The notes beneath the pieces are model-generated. The model was not told where the DNA came from, did not search any database, and saw nothing but the letters and a program-made list of their open reading frames with translations. DNA of 64,000 bases from JTS-AC122 sp050246015 (GTDB taxonomy: Bacteria; Planctomycetota; Phycisphaerae; Phycisphaerales; UBA1924): assembly GCA_050246015.1 (NCBI GenBank), contig JBFWWU010000001.1, positions 310,001 to 374,000 of the forward strand, given 5' to 3'. Position 1 is the first letter of the stretch. Each line of letters opens with the position of its first letter. The position numbers and the translations under genes are program-made. Shown here in pieces: positions 29,633 to 36,605 of this stretch.

Positions 29633-30301
29633 ATGCCCAGCATGAAAAGTACGGTCGTGGTTCTGATTCTGACCGCCGGCGCGTTCTCGGCGGGCCGCTT
29701 CTGGCCGGCGTCGAGCGACGGTGTCGCCCACGCCCAGCCGGACCCCAAGGCCAAGGCCCCGGCTTCCAAGCCCGCCGCCCAGCCCGACCCCGAAGCGGCG
29801 ATGATGGAGATGATGGCCAAACTCCAGCCCGGGGAACATCACAAGGTCCTCGACGTGATGATCGGCAACTGGGAAGGCACCGTGAAGTTCTGGATGGCGC
29901 CCGGAATGGAGCCAATGGAGACGACCGGTTCGCTGCACCGGGAATGGGCGATGGACGGCCGGTGGGTCATCGAGCACGTGGACGGCAAGGGAATGAAGCC
30001 CGGCGATCCGCCGTTCAAGGGAATGGGGCTCGTCGGGTACAACACGATCGAGAACAAGTACGAGTCCGCATGGATCGAGAACATGGCCACCTACCTTTCC
30101 ACCGGAACCGGCACCTACGACGCCGCCAAGAAGACGTTCACCTTCGTCGGCGACATGTACGACCCGATGACGATGAAGAAAGTCCACAGCCGATCGGTGG
30201 TGGATGTGTCGAATCCGAACAAGCAGACCATGACCGGCTACCAGACCGGGCCGGACGGCAAGGAGTTCAAGAACTTCGAGGGGTCGTTCACGAAGAAATA
30301 G
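29633..30301 (+). CDS. exported DUF1579-family protein
   Basis: 222 residues from the ATG at 29633, with AAGGAG 6 bases before it. A signal-like N-terminus (STVVVLILTAGAFSAGRFW) is followed by an Ala/Pro/Lys linker, then a domain of about 160 residues that opens with GEHHKVLDVMIGNWEGTVKFW and continues ETTGSLHREWAMDGRWV, GMGLVGYNTIENKYESAWIENM and GTYDAAKKTFTFVG. This is the DUF1579 pattern (lipocalin-like beta barrel, function unknown). It starts 162 bases from the divergent peptidase gene. Confidence 0.85.
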   Translation: MPSMKSTVVVLILTAGAFSAGRFWPASSDGVAHAQPDPKAKAPASKPAAQPDPEAAMMEMMAKLQPGEHHKVLDVMIGNWEGTVKFWMAPGMEPMETTGSLHREWAMDGRWVIEHVDGKGMKPGDPPFKGMGLVGYNTIENKYESAWIENMATYLSTGTGTYDAAKKTFTFVGDMYDPMTMKKVHSRSVVDVSNPNKQTMTGYQTGPDGKEFKNFEGSFTKK

Positions 30302-30316
30302 CGGCGGACGAAACCC

Positions 30317-30342
30317 GGGACCGGACAGCCCTGTCCGGTCCC
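30317..30342 (+). terminator. hairpin after the DUF1579 gene, probable terminator
   Basis: An 11-bp perfect stem (GGGACCGGACA with its complement) and 4-base loop start 15 bases after the stop codon. Only TTCC follows, with no clear T run, so termination strength is uncertain. The rest of the 250-base gap to 30552 shows nothing else. Confidence 0.55.
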
Positions 30343-30552
30343 TTCCGGTTTCGGTGACGGGCCCGATCCGCGGGAATCTGAAGAGTTCCAGGAGCGAGTT
30401 GCCGACCGTTTCTTCTTTGGAAGTGTGGGTATACCCTTCCTGTCGGGCTTGAACGGCCGCCAAACGGGGTTTGGGGTCCAATTCGGCCTCTCTTTTCAGG
30501 CGTTTACACCTATTCTCGCGGCAGCGTCACCATAACTCATCTGACGCAGAAA

Positions 30553-30762
30553 GTGCTCACTGTGGAAGCCTACCAACGACTCAAGAACCTCGTCGCGGAA
30601 GTGGAATCCGATCTCGAAAAAGCCATGGGCGGGAATCGCGCCGCGCAGACCCGCGTCCGCAAGGTGATGCAGGACATCAAATCCGCGGCTCAGGACATCC
30701 GCGAGGGCCTGCTGGAGATCCGCAAGCAGGACGGCACCGATTCCAAGGAAAAGGGGACCTGA
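30553..30762 (+). CDS. histone H1-like (Hc1-type) nucleoid protein
   Basis: 69 residues from a GTG; a second GTG three codons later is an alternative. The sequence (YQRLKNLVAEVESDLEKAM-GGNRAAQTRVRKVMQDIK) resembles the conserved N-terminal helical part of chlamydial histone Hc1, including the spaced GN-AA-RVR block. The Lys-rich C-terminal DNA-binding tail of Hc1 is almost absent (only KEKGT). Proteins of this type are widespread in planctomycetes and chlamydiae and are thought to bind DNA. It ends 6 bases before the FabZ-like gene, so the two are probably cotranscribed. Confidence 0.8.
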   Translation: MLTVEAYQRLKNLVAEVESDLEKAMGGNRAAQTRVRKVMQDIKSAAQDIREGLLEIRKQDGTDSKEKGT

Positions 30763-30768
30763 TCGACC

Positions 30769-31356
30769 ATGTCCAGCGTTTCGATGCCATCTCATGTATC
30801 CCAGGCGAGTCCCTCGCCCGTCTCCGCGTCGGCGGCGTCGAGTTCGGATCGTGTGGCCGCCAAGCCGCTGCTCTTTGAACTCTCGGCGATCAACCTGGCG
30901 TGCCGCGACATCGATCGCGCGCGCATCGAGCACCTGAATCCGCACCGCGGCGACATGGCGCTGCTGGACTACGTCGTTTGGCATTCGCAGGATTTCACGA
31001 AAGCGGTCGGGCTCAAGATCGTGCGCGCGGACGAGTTCTGGGTCGCCGGCCATTTCCCCAGGCGTGCCCTGCTCCCGGGCGTGCTGATGATCGAGACCGC
31101 GGCGCAGCTCGCGAGTTTCACGTATAACTCGCGGTTTGACAAGCCGAAACTGCCGGTCTTCACGCGGATCCAAGAAGCGTCCTTCCGCTCGGCGGTGGTT
31201 CCCGGGGATCATTTGTTCATCCTGTGCCGGGACGTGAAGTTCAGCCCGAAGCGCTTTATCAGCGATGTCCAGGGGCTGGTGAACGGAAAACCGGCCTTTG
31301 AGGCTCGAATCACCGGCATGTCAGGTCAGGAAGGGGACCCGAACGACTTGGTTTGA
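30769..31356 (+). CDS. FabZ-like hotdog-fold 3-hydroxyacyl-ACP dehydratase
   Basis: 195 residues. The FabZ active-site stretch is clear: AGHFPRRALLPGVLMIETAAQLAS, with the catalytic His of GHFP and the Glu of IET. Canonical FabZ is about 150 residues; here about 35 residues of Ser/Ala/Val-rich sequence precede the domain. FabZ dehydrates 3-hydroxyacyl-ACP in fatty-acid elongation. No other fab gene is nearby and the partner is a histone-like protein, so this may be a paralogue with a side role rather than the housekeeping FabZ. Confidence 0.85.
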   Translation: MSSVSMPSHVSQASPSPVSASAASSSDRVAAKPLLFELSAINLACRDIDRARIEHLNPHRGDMALLDYVVWHSQDFTKAVGLKIVRADEFWVAGHFPRRALLPGVLMIETAAQLASFTYNSRFDKPKLPVFTRIQEASFRSAVVPGDHLFILCRDVKFSPKRFISDVQGLVNGKPAFEARITGMSGQEGDPNDLV

Positions 31357-31563
31357 GCGCGCGGGGAAGAGCGGCGGGGTGGACCGGATAGCGGCTTCTT
31401 GCCATCGTCGAAGTTGTTTCGCGGCGCCCGCAACCGGAAGCCGCCCGAGTGCGGAGGGGCCATCCTGGGACGCGTGCGGCCCGGACTTTCCCCGATTCGG
31501 TTGGAACTTGACGTTTCTCGATGGAAGCGGTACAACTCCCTTCCAATCTCAGGAGTTCAGTCA

Positions 31564-31836
31564 ATGACGAGTGCACGAAAGGCGAGGATTTGCGTACTGG
31601 GCATGCTGGCGACGGGGGCGTTCCTGGTGGGATGCGCCGCCGACACGCGAGATGCTCAGATCCGCGCAGACGTGACGCCTGAACTCGAAACGCTTTGGGA
31701 GCGCCAGGTGGACATGGACAACCACGGCGCGCTCATGGCGGATGAAAACGGACGGATGTTCGTGGAAGACCTGGGACGGTTCTGGCTGATGAACCGGTCG
31801 AGCCGACTGACGCCCGAGCCGACGATCCGGCCGTAA
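31564..31836 (+). CDS. small lipoprotein, unknown
   Basis: 90 residues from the ATG at 31564, with AGGAG about 9 bases before it. A type II signal peptide ends in the lipobox FLVGC (lipidated Cys at about 23), followed by AADTRDAQ and a charged region with no known domain. A strong terminator follows 36 bases after the stop. In-frame codons upstream to 31399 are not used. Confidence 0.8.
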   Translation: MTSARKARICVLGMLATGAFLVGCAADTRDAQIRADVTPELETLWERQVDMDNHGALMADENGRMFVEDLGRFWLMNRSSRLTPEPTIRP

Positions 31837-31871
31837 ACGGGTCTGGACAGAACCACTTGTTGATGTCCTTG

Positions 31872-31903
31872 CAGCCTCCTCGTACGGGGAGGCTGTTTGT
31901 TTT
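31872..31903 (+). terminator. Rho-independent terminator after the lipoprotein gene
   Basis: An 8-bp stem CAGCCTCC/GGAGGCTG, extendable by two pairs, followed by TTTGTTTT. Confidence 0.9.
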
Positions 31904-32017
31904 GAGCAGATCAGGTTGTATTGATGCTGGTGGCTCGGGCTGATTGCAGCCCAAGGGGGCGACCCGCGTCCTTCGGCGGATCTCCAAACTCATTGGCACA
32001 CGGTTCGCAGTTCGACG

Positions 32018-32033
32018 GCCTCCTACAGGAGGC
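32018..32033 (+). promoter_or_regulatory. hairpin that sequesters the Shine-Dalgarno of the LEPR-type gene
   Basis: GCCTCC-TACA-GGAGGC is a perfect 6-bp stem with a 4-base loop. Its 3' arm is the AGGAGG ribosome-binding site, 8 bases before the ATG at 32041. Folding would hide the site; control of translation is inference. Confidence 0.55.
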
Positions 32034-32040
32034 TCATCGC

Positions 32041-33582
32041 ATGACTCGTTCAAACCGCACCCGCACACACCGACCGGCATTCTCAGGCTCCGACCTGTTC
32101 ATGGCGTGCGAATCAAGGCGCCTGCTGGCCGGCGACCTCATGCACGAACTGGTGTACCCGGAGGGGTACGCGCACTCCGGGATCAGCGAGTTTGTGCCGA
32201 TCACGAACACGGGCGATGATTCGGTCGAGTATGAACTGCACGCACGGTACGAGGTGGGCGAGCGGGACCAGTTGCTGGCCGCGGGCACGATCCCGGGGCA
32301 CACGCGCGGCGGGGTGACGATCAATCGCGCGGGCGATCCGGCATCGATGCTGGTGCGGCCCGACACGCCGTATGCGCTCGTGCTGCGAACCTCTCGCCCG
32401 GTGGCGGCGACGATGAGCCATTACGACTTCGGCACGGCGATCGGCGAATCGTTCACGGACGATCGGAGCACGGACTGGACGTTCGCGGAAGGGTTCAAGG
32501 ACGACTCCTGGACCCGCGACTTTGTCATCCTGTACAACCCGAACAACCAGGACGTCACGGTGACGCTGACGGCGTACACCGGCAACGGAGGACAGATCTC
32601 CCTCACCCGCACCGTCGGCGCGCAGCGGCGCAGCGGCTGGAACCTGAACAACGAAGGGGCGATCCCGGCGGGCGTGTTCGGCGTGCGGGTTCACGCCAGC
32701 GCCCCCATCATCGCCGCACTTTCGCACTACGAGATCGTGACGGGCCGAGGCTTCGGCGCGCTGGGCACCACCGGCGGCGGCGCGACCGCGGGCGTGGTCA
32801 CCACAATCGAGTTCGACGACCACGACGAAGACCATCACCGGCGCGGCGGCGGTGGTGGTAGCGGCGGCGGAAATGATGACGGCACCCCGGATCAGGGACC
32901 CGGTGATTTCCCCGGAGGCGGAACGTCGTTCCCGGCGAACTCGTATCTGACGGTGCTCAATACCGGCGCCGCCGCGGCGACCGTGCGGTTCACGTTCATC
33001 ACGCACGAGGATGAGGCGCCCCTGGCGAACAACACGCGGACGATTGTCGTCCCCGCGGGGTCGCGCGGCGGGCTTTCGATCCGCGACCTGGGATTCGGGC
33101 TCGATGACGAGTTCGGAGCGGTGTATCAGTCCGACGTGCCCGTCACCGTGACCGCGGCGGTGTACCAGGGTCGTGACGCGCTGGGGGCCGAGGCGGCGAC
33201 GGTCGCCGCGACGCAGTGGGGATTCGGCGAGGGATATATGTCGCGGCTGAGGGCGGGGTTCGAGGTCACCGAGGACATCTACCTGTTCAACCCGACGGGG
33301 GAGAACGTCTCGGTCACGATCCAGTTTCAGTTCTCCAACGGGCAGGTGGTGACGGTGACCAAGAGCCTGAGCCGGCTGGAACTGGAGGACGTGAAGGTGC
33401 ACGCGACGCCGGAGATCCTGGCGATGGGCGAGGACGTGTTCTACGGGGTGCGAGTGGTGGCGACGGGAACGATTGTCGCGACGATGGAGCACTGGGACCG
33501 GTCGCTTGGGGGAGGATTCGCGACGCTGGGGGTGCCGGCGGGGACGGTCGTGCCGGTGTCGTCGGTGCTGTCGCTGCCGTGA
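32041..33582 (+). CDS. secreted protein with LEPR-XLL-like N-terminus and duplicated beta domain
   Basis: 513 residues from the ATG at 32041 (AGGAGG 8 bases before). Residues about 22-31 read ACESRRLLAGD, close to the LEPR-XLL signature (LEPRxLLSGD) found near the N-terminus of large secreted planctomycete proteins. The body has two related halves. Each has WxFxEG, a strand set with a [YL]xNP[NT] motif followed by xxVxVTLxxxxxNG, a segment ending in GVRVxA and then SHYE or EHWD, and a closing GGGFGALG-like motif. Between them is a linker with His/Asp and then Gly runs (about 258-300). No catalytic motif is seen; a surface or matrix role is inferred. DUF5719-type beta domains look similar, but this is not established. 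Confidence 0.82.
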   Translation: MTRSNRTRTHRPAFSGSDLFMACESRRLLAGDLMHELVYPEGYAHSGISEFVPITNTGDDSVEYELHARYEVGERDQLLAAGTIPGHTRGGVTINRAGDPASMLVRPDTPYALVLRTSRPVAATMSHYDFGTAIGESFTDDRSTDWTFAEGFKDDSWTRDFVILYNPNNQDVTVTLTAYTGNGGQISLTRTVGAQRRSGWNLNNEGAIPAGVFGVRVHASAPIIAALSHYEIVTGRGFGALGTTGGGATAGVVTTIEFDDHDEDHHRRGGGGGSGGGNDDGTPDQGPGDFPGGGTSFPANSYLTVLNTGAAAATVRFTFITHEDEAPLANNTRTIVVPAGSRGGLSIRDLGFGLDDEFGAVYQSDVPVTVTAAVYQGRDALGAEAATVAATQWGFGEGYMSRLRAGFEVTEDIYLFNPTGENVSVTIQFQFSNGQVVTVTKSLSRLELEDVKVHATPEILAMGEDVFYGVRVVATGTIVATMEHWDRSLGGGFATLGVPAGTVVPVSSVLSLP

Positions 33583-33613
33583 GGGGATCGGGCAAGAGGC
33601 CACGAAACGCAGG

Positions 33614-33649
33614 GCGCCGAGTTCGGGCCACGAGGCCCGAACTCGGCGC
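33614..33649. terminator. perfect 16-bp hairpin between convergent genes
   Basis: GCGCCGAGTTCGGGCC and its exact complement flank a 4-base loop ACGA. It lies between the stops of the LEPR-type gene (plus) and the dockerin-type gene (minus), so it can act for both. No T run follows on either strand. Confidence 0.6.
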
Positions 33650-33679
33650 GAGCGTAGTTCTGCGTGGGGCGGTGGGGGA

Positions 33680-35176
33680 TCAGGCGCAGCCGCTGAGGAA
33701 GCAAGTGAGGAAGTCGAAGTAGTCCTGCGAGTTGTTGACGCCGTCGAGGTTGTAATCGGCGCCCGCGCCGAAGAAGTCGGTGAGGAAGTCGAAGAAGTCC
33801 TGGCTATTGAGGACGAAGTCGGCGTTCCAATCGCAGGGGCAAGTGACGGCGGCGCAGACGTCGTCGATGAAGAACTCCTGTCCGCCGATGCGGACATTGA
33901 AGATGTTGCCTTCGAGGATGAGGACGCCGCGGACGCCGCCGGTGATGTTGGTGGTGGAGACGGTGGCGGTGATACCGGGCGCGAAGTTGGCGGGGACGGC
34001 GGCGATCTCGCCGATGTAGACGGGGCTGTTGTTGACGACGAGGTTTTCGAACCCGCCGAGGTCTCCGAACTCGATGGTGACGCGGCCGGCGCGGCCGATG
34101 CCGGAGAAGTTGAACCCGGCGTTGATATTGTTGAGTTGGAGGACGCGGCCGAAGCCGATCTGCTCGAAGGTGCGTTCGACGCTGGCGGTGCCGAAGGCGC
34201 CGCCGCCGCCCTGGAAGAAGAAGTCGTGGACGCGGACGGGGATGGAGTCCTCGGTGAAGATGATGTCGCCTGGGGCGTTGCCGTTGGAGCCGCCCCACGC
34301 GCTGGCGAGGGTCTGGGACTCGACGTTGACGATGTTGTCGCAGCCTCGCTCGACGACATCAACGTCGTCGAAGAAGACGCTGTTGTCGGGGGTGGCGGAG
34401 GAGGCGACGCGCACGCCGGGGCGTCCGCTGAGGAGTTCGGTGTCGAAGGCGGTCAGGGTGTCCTGGGTGCCGGCGGCGCTGAGGAGGTCAACGCGGGATT
34501 CGCGGACGACACCGGCGACGACCTCGACCCGGGCGAGCCGGGCTTCGAGTTCGGGGCCGTTGACGGAGAAGTAGAGGTGGTAGTTTTCGGAACCGGTGTT
34601 GGCGGGGACGAGGACCTCGGAGGTGGCGAAGGTGTCGGCGATGAAGACGACACCGTCGCGGACGCGAGCGATGCGGAGGGTGAGACTGTCGCCGGCGTCG
34701 TGGGAGAGCAGGGCGATGTAGCCGTTGAGGAGCGGGGTTTCGCTGGCGCGGGCCATGAGGCCCGCGCTGCGGACGCCGGCGAGGGTGTTGACGCCGAAGG
34801 AGATGTACCCGTCGATGAGCCCGTCGGTGTACTCGATGCCGCCGACCTGGGCGGTGAGCGCATAGGCGGTATTGGAGGTGGCGGCGGTGGTGAAGAAGCG
34901 GCCTTCCTTGTCGCCTGATTCGTTGATGGGGAGGACTGGGGAGGTGTTCGGCGCGCCGAGCCCGGCGGCGGTCTGGCCACGTTCGAGGAAGGTGCTGGGG
35001 CCGAGGGAGACATTGGAGAAGACGGAGTCGGACCAGAGCATGCCGTTCTGGTTGAACTTCTCGAAGATAACGGTCTGGGCGAGGGCTGAGCGGGAAGCCA
35101 GCGCGAGGGAAGCCAGGACGATGGCGCGGCTCGCCGCGCGGCCGCAGGGGCGGTGTGAGAAAACAAAGCGATTCAT
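33680..35176 (-). CDS. secreted protein with C-terminal tandem dockerin-like repeats
   Basis: 498 residues from the ATG at 35176 (AGAGGT about 9 bases before). A signal peptide (AIVLASLALASRSALAQ) is followed by a beta-rich region with a concanavalin-like flavour (GYISFGVNTLAGVRSAGLMA, GYIALLSHDAGDSLTLRIARV), and a second beta domain from about 310. The C-terminus has two short calcium-loop-like repeats, DWNADFVLNSQDFFDFLTDFF and DYNLDGVNNSQDYFDFLTCFL, ending SGCA. These resemble dockerin type I or EF-hand loops (D-x-N-x-D-G). The same ending occurs in two other secreted proteins in this window. No catalytic motif is recognised. Confidence 0.85.
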   Translation of the reverse strand: MNRFVFSHRPCGRAASRAIVLASLALASRSALAQTVIFEKFNQNGMLWSDSVFSNVSLGPSTFLERGQTAAGLGAPNTSPVLPINESGDKEGRFFTTAATSNTAYALTAQVGGIEYTDGLIDGYISFGVNTLAGVRSAGLMARASETPLLNGYIALLSHDAGDSLTLRIARVRDGVVFIADTFATSEVLVPANTGSENYHLYFSVNGPELEARLARVEVVAGVVRESRVDLLSAAGTQDTLTAFDTELLSGRPGVRVASSATPDNSVFFDDVDVVERGCDNIVNVESQTLASAWGGSNGNAPGDIIFTEDSIPVRVHDFFFQGGGGAFGTASVERTFEQIGFGRVLQLNNINAGFNFSGIGRAGRVTIEFGDLGGFENLVVNNSPVYIGEIAAVPANFAPGITATVSTTNITGGVRGVLILEGNIFNVRIGGQEFFIDDVCAAVTCPCDWNADFVLNSQDFFDFLTDFFGAGADYNLDGVNNSQDYFDFLTCFLSGCA

Positions 35177-35419
35177 GTGTGAGTACCTCTTGTGGTTGAT
35201 CGGAGCCGCCCGACTAGACGCGAGAACCACATTCGCGATCGTGGGCGACCCGAAGGATGTAAGGATAGAACGGGACGAGCCTGAGAAACTCACGCGGGGG
35301 GCTTGAGATTATTTGGGGTAGGGGCGGCGCGGGCCGACGGGCGCGAGCCCGAGTGATCGCGGTCGGTTGGAAGGTTGGGTAATTCCCGGGGAACGCCGGC
35401 GTGTGTATATTGTGCGGCG

Positions 35420-36586
35420 ATGCGGTACGCGATGATCATGGCGGGTGGCGCGGGGACGCGGCTGTGGCCGATGAGCCGGGCGAAGAGGCCGAAGCAGTTG
35501 CTGCCGTTCATTCAGGATGGGGAGCAGCGTGATGGCGCGGGGCGGGGCCGGTCGCTGCTGGAGATCGCGGCGGCGCGGCTGGACGGGCTGGTGCCGCCGG
35601 AGCGGCGGTACATCTGTACAGGAGAGGCGTACCGCGAGGCGATCCGGGGCGCGCTGCCGGAGTTCAGCGATGATCGGATCCTGGGCGAGCCGGTGGGCCG
35701 GGACACGGTGAACGCGGTGGGATTCGCGGCGGCGGTCTTTGAGAAGATCGACAAGGACGCGGTGTTCATCGTGCTGACGGCGGATCACCTGATCGAGCCC
35801 GAGAGTGTTTTTCGCGAGCGCGCGGACGTGGCGTTCCGGCTGGTGGAGCAGGACCCGTCGCGGCTGGTGACGTTCTCGATCACGCCGACGCACGCGGCGA
35901 CGGGGTACGGGTACGTGGAGCGAGGGGCGGCGATACGGGGGCTGAGCGGAGGCGATGGCATCGCGTTCAAGGTCGAGCGGTTCGTGGAGAAGCCGGACCT
36001 ATCGCGGGCGCAGGCGTACTTCGAGAGCGGGCACTTTGCCTGGAACAGCGGGATGTTCGTGTTCCACGCCGGGACGTTCATGTCGTGCCTGGAACGGTTC
36101 AAGCCGGCGTCGCACGAGGGGCTCAAGAGGATCCAAGCGGCGTGGGGCACACCGGCGCAGCAGGAGGTGCTCGCGGCGGTGTACCCGGCGCTGCCGAAGA
36201 TCAGCGTGGATTACGCGGTGATGGAGCCGGCGTCGTCGCTGGCGGTGAAGAAGCCGGGGGCCTCGGGGGTGCAGGTGTGCACGGTGCTGACGGACGTGAA
36301 ATGGCTGGACGTGGGGAGTTGGCCGAGTTACGCCGAGACGTTGAAGGCGGACCCGGCGGGGAACCGCGTGTCGATGGGCGGAACCGGGAGCGCGGTGCTG
36401 TGCGACGCGAAGAACAACCTGGTGGTGGGTGAAGCGGGCGGAGCGTGCGAGGGGCACACGATCGCGCTATTGGGGGTCGAGGGGCTCGTAGTCGTGCATA
36501 CGCCCGACGCGACGCTGATCATGCCGCGGGATAAGGCGGAGCAACTCAAGAAGTTGCACGAGATGGTGAAACCCGAACTGCGGTGA
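35420..36586 (+). CDS. mannose-1-phosphate guanylyltransferase
   Basis: 388 residues from the ATG at 35420. It makes GDP-mannose from mannose-1-phosphate and GTP for glycan synthesis. Visible are the nucleotide-binding AMIMAGGAGTRLWPMSRAKRPKQLL, VFIVLTADHLIEPE, FSITPTHAATGYGYVERG, FKVERFVEKPD and FAWNSGMFVF, followed by VKWLDVGSWPSYAE. The order is the single-domain GMP type without the phosphomannose isomerase half. An inserted Gly/Glu/Arg stretch (about 36-48) separates the first two motifs. The start has no strong Shine-Dalgarno; an in-frame start at 35375 is less likely. It lies next to, and convergent with, the debranching-type gene. Confidence 0.93.
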   Translation: MRYAMIMAGGAGTRLWPMSRAKRPKQLLPFIQDGEQRDGAGRGRSLLEIAAARLDGLVPPERRYICTGEAYREAIRGALPEFSDDRILGEPVGRDTVNAVGFAAAVFEKIDKDAVFIVLTADHLIEPESVFRERADVAFRLVEQDPSRLVTFSITPTHAATGYGYVERGAAIRGLSGGDGIAFKVERFVEKPDLSRAQAYFESGHFAWNSGMFVFHAGTFMSCLERFKPASHEGLKRIQAAWGTPAQQEVLAAVYPALPKISVDYAVMEPASSLAVKKPGASGVQVCTVLTDVKWLDVGSWPSYAETLKADPAGNRVSMGGTGSAVLCDAKNNLVVGEAGGACEGHTIALLGVEGLVVVHTPDATLIMPRDKAEQLKKLHEMVKPELR

Positions 36587-36605
36587 GGGCCGCCGCGAGG
36601 CCGGA

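Noticed and set aside
32113..34362. Minus-strand open frame of 749 codons over the LEPR-type gene
   Set aside because: Low-complexity Ser/Thr/Pro and Arg/His product; an antisense shadow of two real genes.
33473..34918. Plus-strand open frame of 481 codons rich in Asp/Glu/Gly/Val
   Set aside because: Antisense to the dockerin-type gene, with no ribosome site or recognisable domain.
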